From assembly GCF_004138135.1 (NCBI RefSeq), contig NZ_RYFD01000031.1:1-51083 (forward strand): DNA of 51,083 nucleotides. The letters run 5' to 3'. A model generated the notes under the pieces. That model was not told where the DNA came from and ran no database searches. It was given only the letters and a program-made list of their open reading frames with translations. Below, one piece after another: positions 51,006 through 51,083 of this stretch (positions are counted from its first letter, which is position 1; each line of letters starts with the position of its first letter). The position numbers and the translations under genes were made by a program. The DNA is from Candidatus Oscillochloris fontis (lineage in GTDB: Bacteria; Chloroflexota; Chloroflexia; Chloroflexales; Chloroflexaceae).

Positions 51006-51083
51006 ATGAAACTCATCGCCCAACTGAAACTCCTTCCGACACCCGAACAGGCGGATGCGCTGCTGCGCACGCTGGAAACGACC
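51006..51083 (+). CDS. tnpB: TnpB (RNA-guided nuclease, IS605 OrfB), partial N-terminus
   Basis: Only the first 26 codons are in the window: MKLIAQLKLLPTPEQADAL then LRTLETT, the conserved N-terminal OrfB_IS605 helix-turn-helix segment. TnpB is the Cas12-like nuclease of IS200/IS605 elements. The catalytic RuvC part lies beyond the window. No Shine-Dalgarno sequence is seen. Confidence 0.75.
   Translation, partial: MKLIAQLKLLPTPEQADALLRTLETT

Larger units (their letters stand above)
50870..51083 (+). mobile_element. Left part of an IS200/IS605-type TnpB element (truncated by window end)
   Basis: A TnpB start at 51006 is preceded by hairpin AGGGC-TTTA-GCCCT (50882-50895) within CCGC/GCGG arms, of the sort found at the ends of these elements. 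The left boundary is not determinable. The remainder of 50767-50869 shows only a possible AGCATCG/CGATGCT inverted pair. Confidence 0.5.

Overview
The window looks like chromosomal DNA of a GC-rich bacterium, most plausibly a member of the Chloroflexota (a phototrophic Chloroflexales-type organism). The reasons are a CrtY-type lycopene cyclase, the style of the exopolysaccharide proteins, an archaeal-type ATPase and abundant hairpin repeats. This placement is an inference from protein content and not from a marker gene: there is no rRNA or tRNA here.

Region 1 (1-10.1 kb) is a minus-strand surface-polysaccharide operon, read from 9324 down to 289: Wzz-like chain-length protein, a degenerate BY-kinase-like ATPase, an overlooked 47-residue membrane protein, Wzy-like polymerase/ligase, a lipoprotein, Wzx-like flippase, then an acetyltransferase, oxidoreductase and aminotransferase matching the WbpD/WbpB/WbpE logic for an acylated amino sugar. 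It ends in a terminator-like hairpin at 207-273. A divergent acyltransferase starts at 9546. Region 2 (10.3-17.7 kb) holds a secreted glycoside hydrolase, rmlB, and a plus-strand operon with a UDP-glucuronate decarboxylase-like enzyme, lhgO and rmlC, followed by an orphan membrane-fusion lipoprotein.

Region 3 (17.8-28.1 kb) has the character of an accessory or integrated element: tyrosine recombinase, short-chain dehydrogenase, a calcium-repeat secreted protein, a phasin-like protein, an archaeal-type ATPase gene bracketed by copies of one palindrome, a 1155-residue primase/helicase, and an 814-bp non-coding control region. That region contains two near-identical promoters, each followed by a strong intrinsic terminator (two candidate small RNAs), and an array of seven 9-bp motifs resembling iterons. 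A RecG-like ATP-binding regulator closes it.

Region 4 (28.3-35.3 kb) is an ABC-2 efflux system (permease, HlyD, two ATPases) split in the middle by parA, a parB-position gene and a PspC gene. The two halves carry the same TetR-type operator. The parB-position gene contains a duplicated in-frame segment that carries four consensus DnaA boxes. Then come lycopene cyclase, a zinc-ribbon membrane protein and a second phasin-like protein.

Region 5 (38.3-50.8 kb) is a second exopolysaccharide locus. It combines a PAS histidine kinase, a priming sugar transferase, a WecG/TagA-family glycosyltransferase fused to two STAS domains, and a nucleotidyltransferase/left-handed-beta-helix/sugar-transferase fusion with a complete partner-switching set (STAS antagonist, SpoIIE-type phosphatase with GAF-like region, RsbW-type kinase), a single-domain response regulator, three glycosyltransferases and an acetyltransferase. 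The physical fusion of the glycosyltransferase to STAS domains beside the phosphatase and kinase suggests polysaccharide synthesis switched at the protein level, and it is the most interesting system in the window. The window ends inside the first codons of a TnpB gene.
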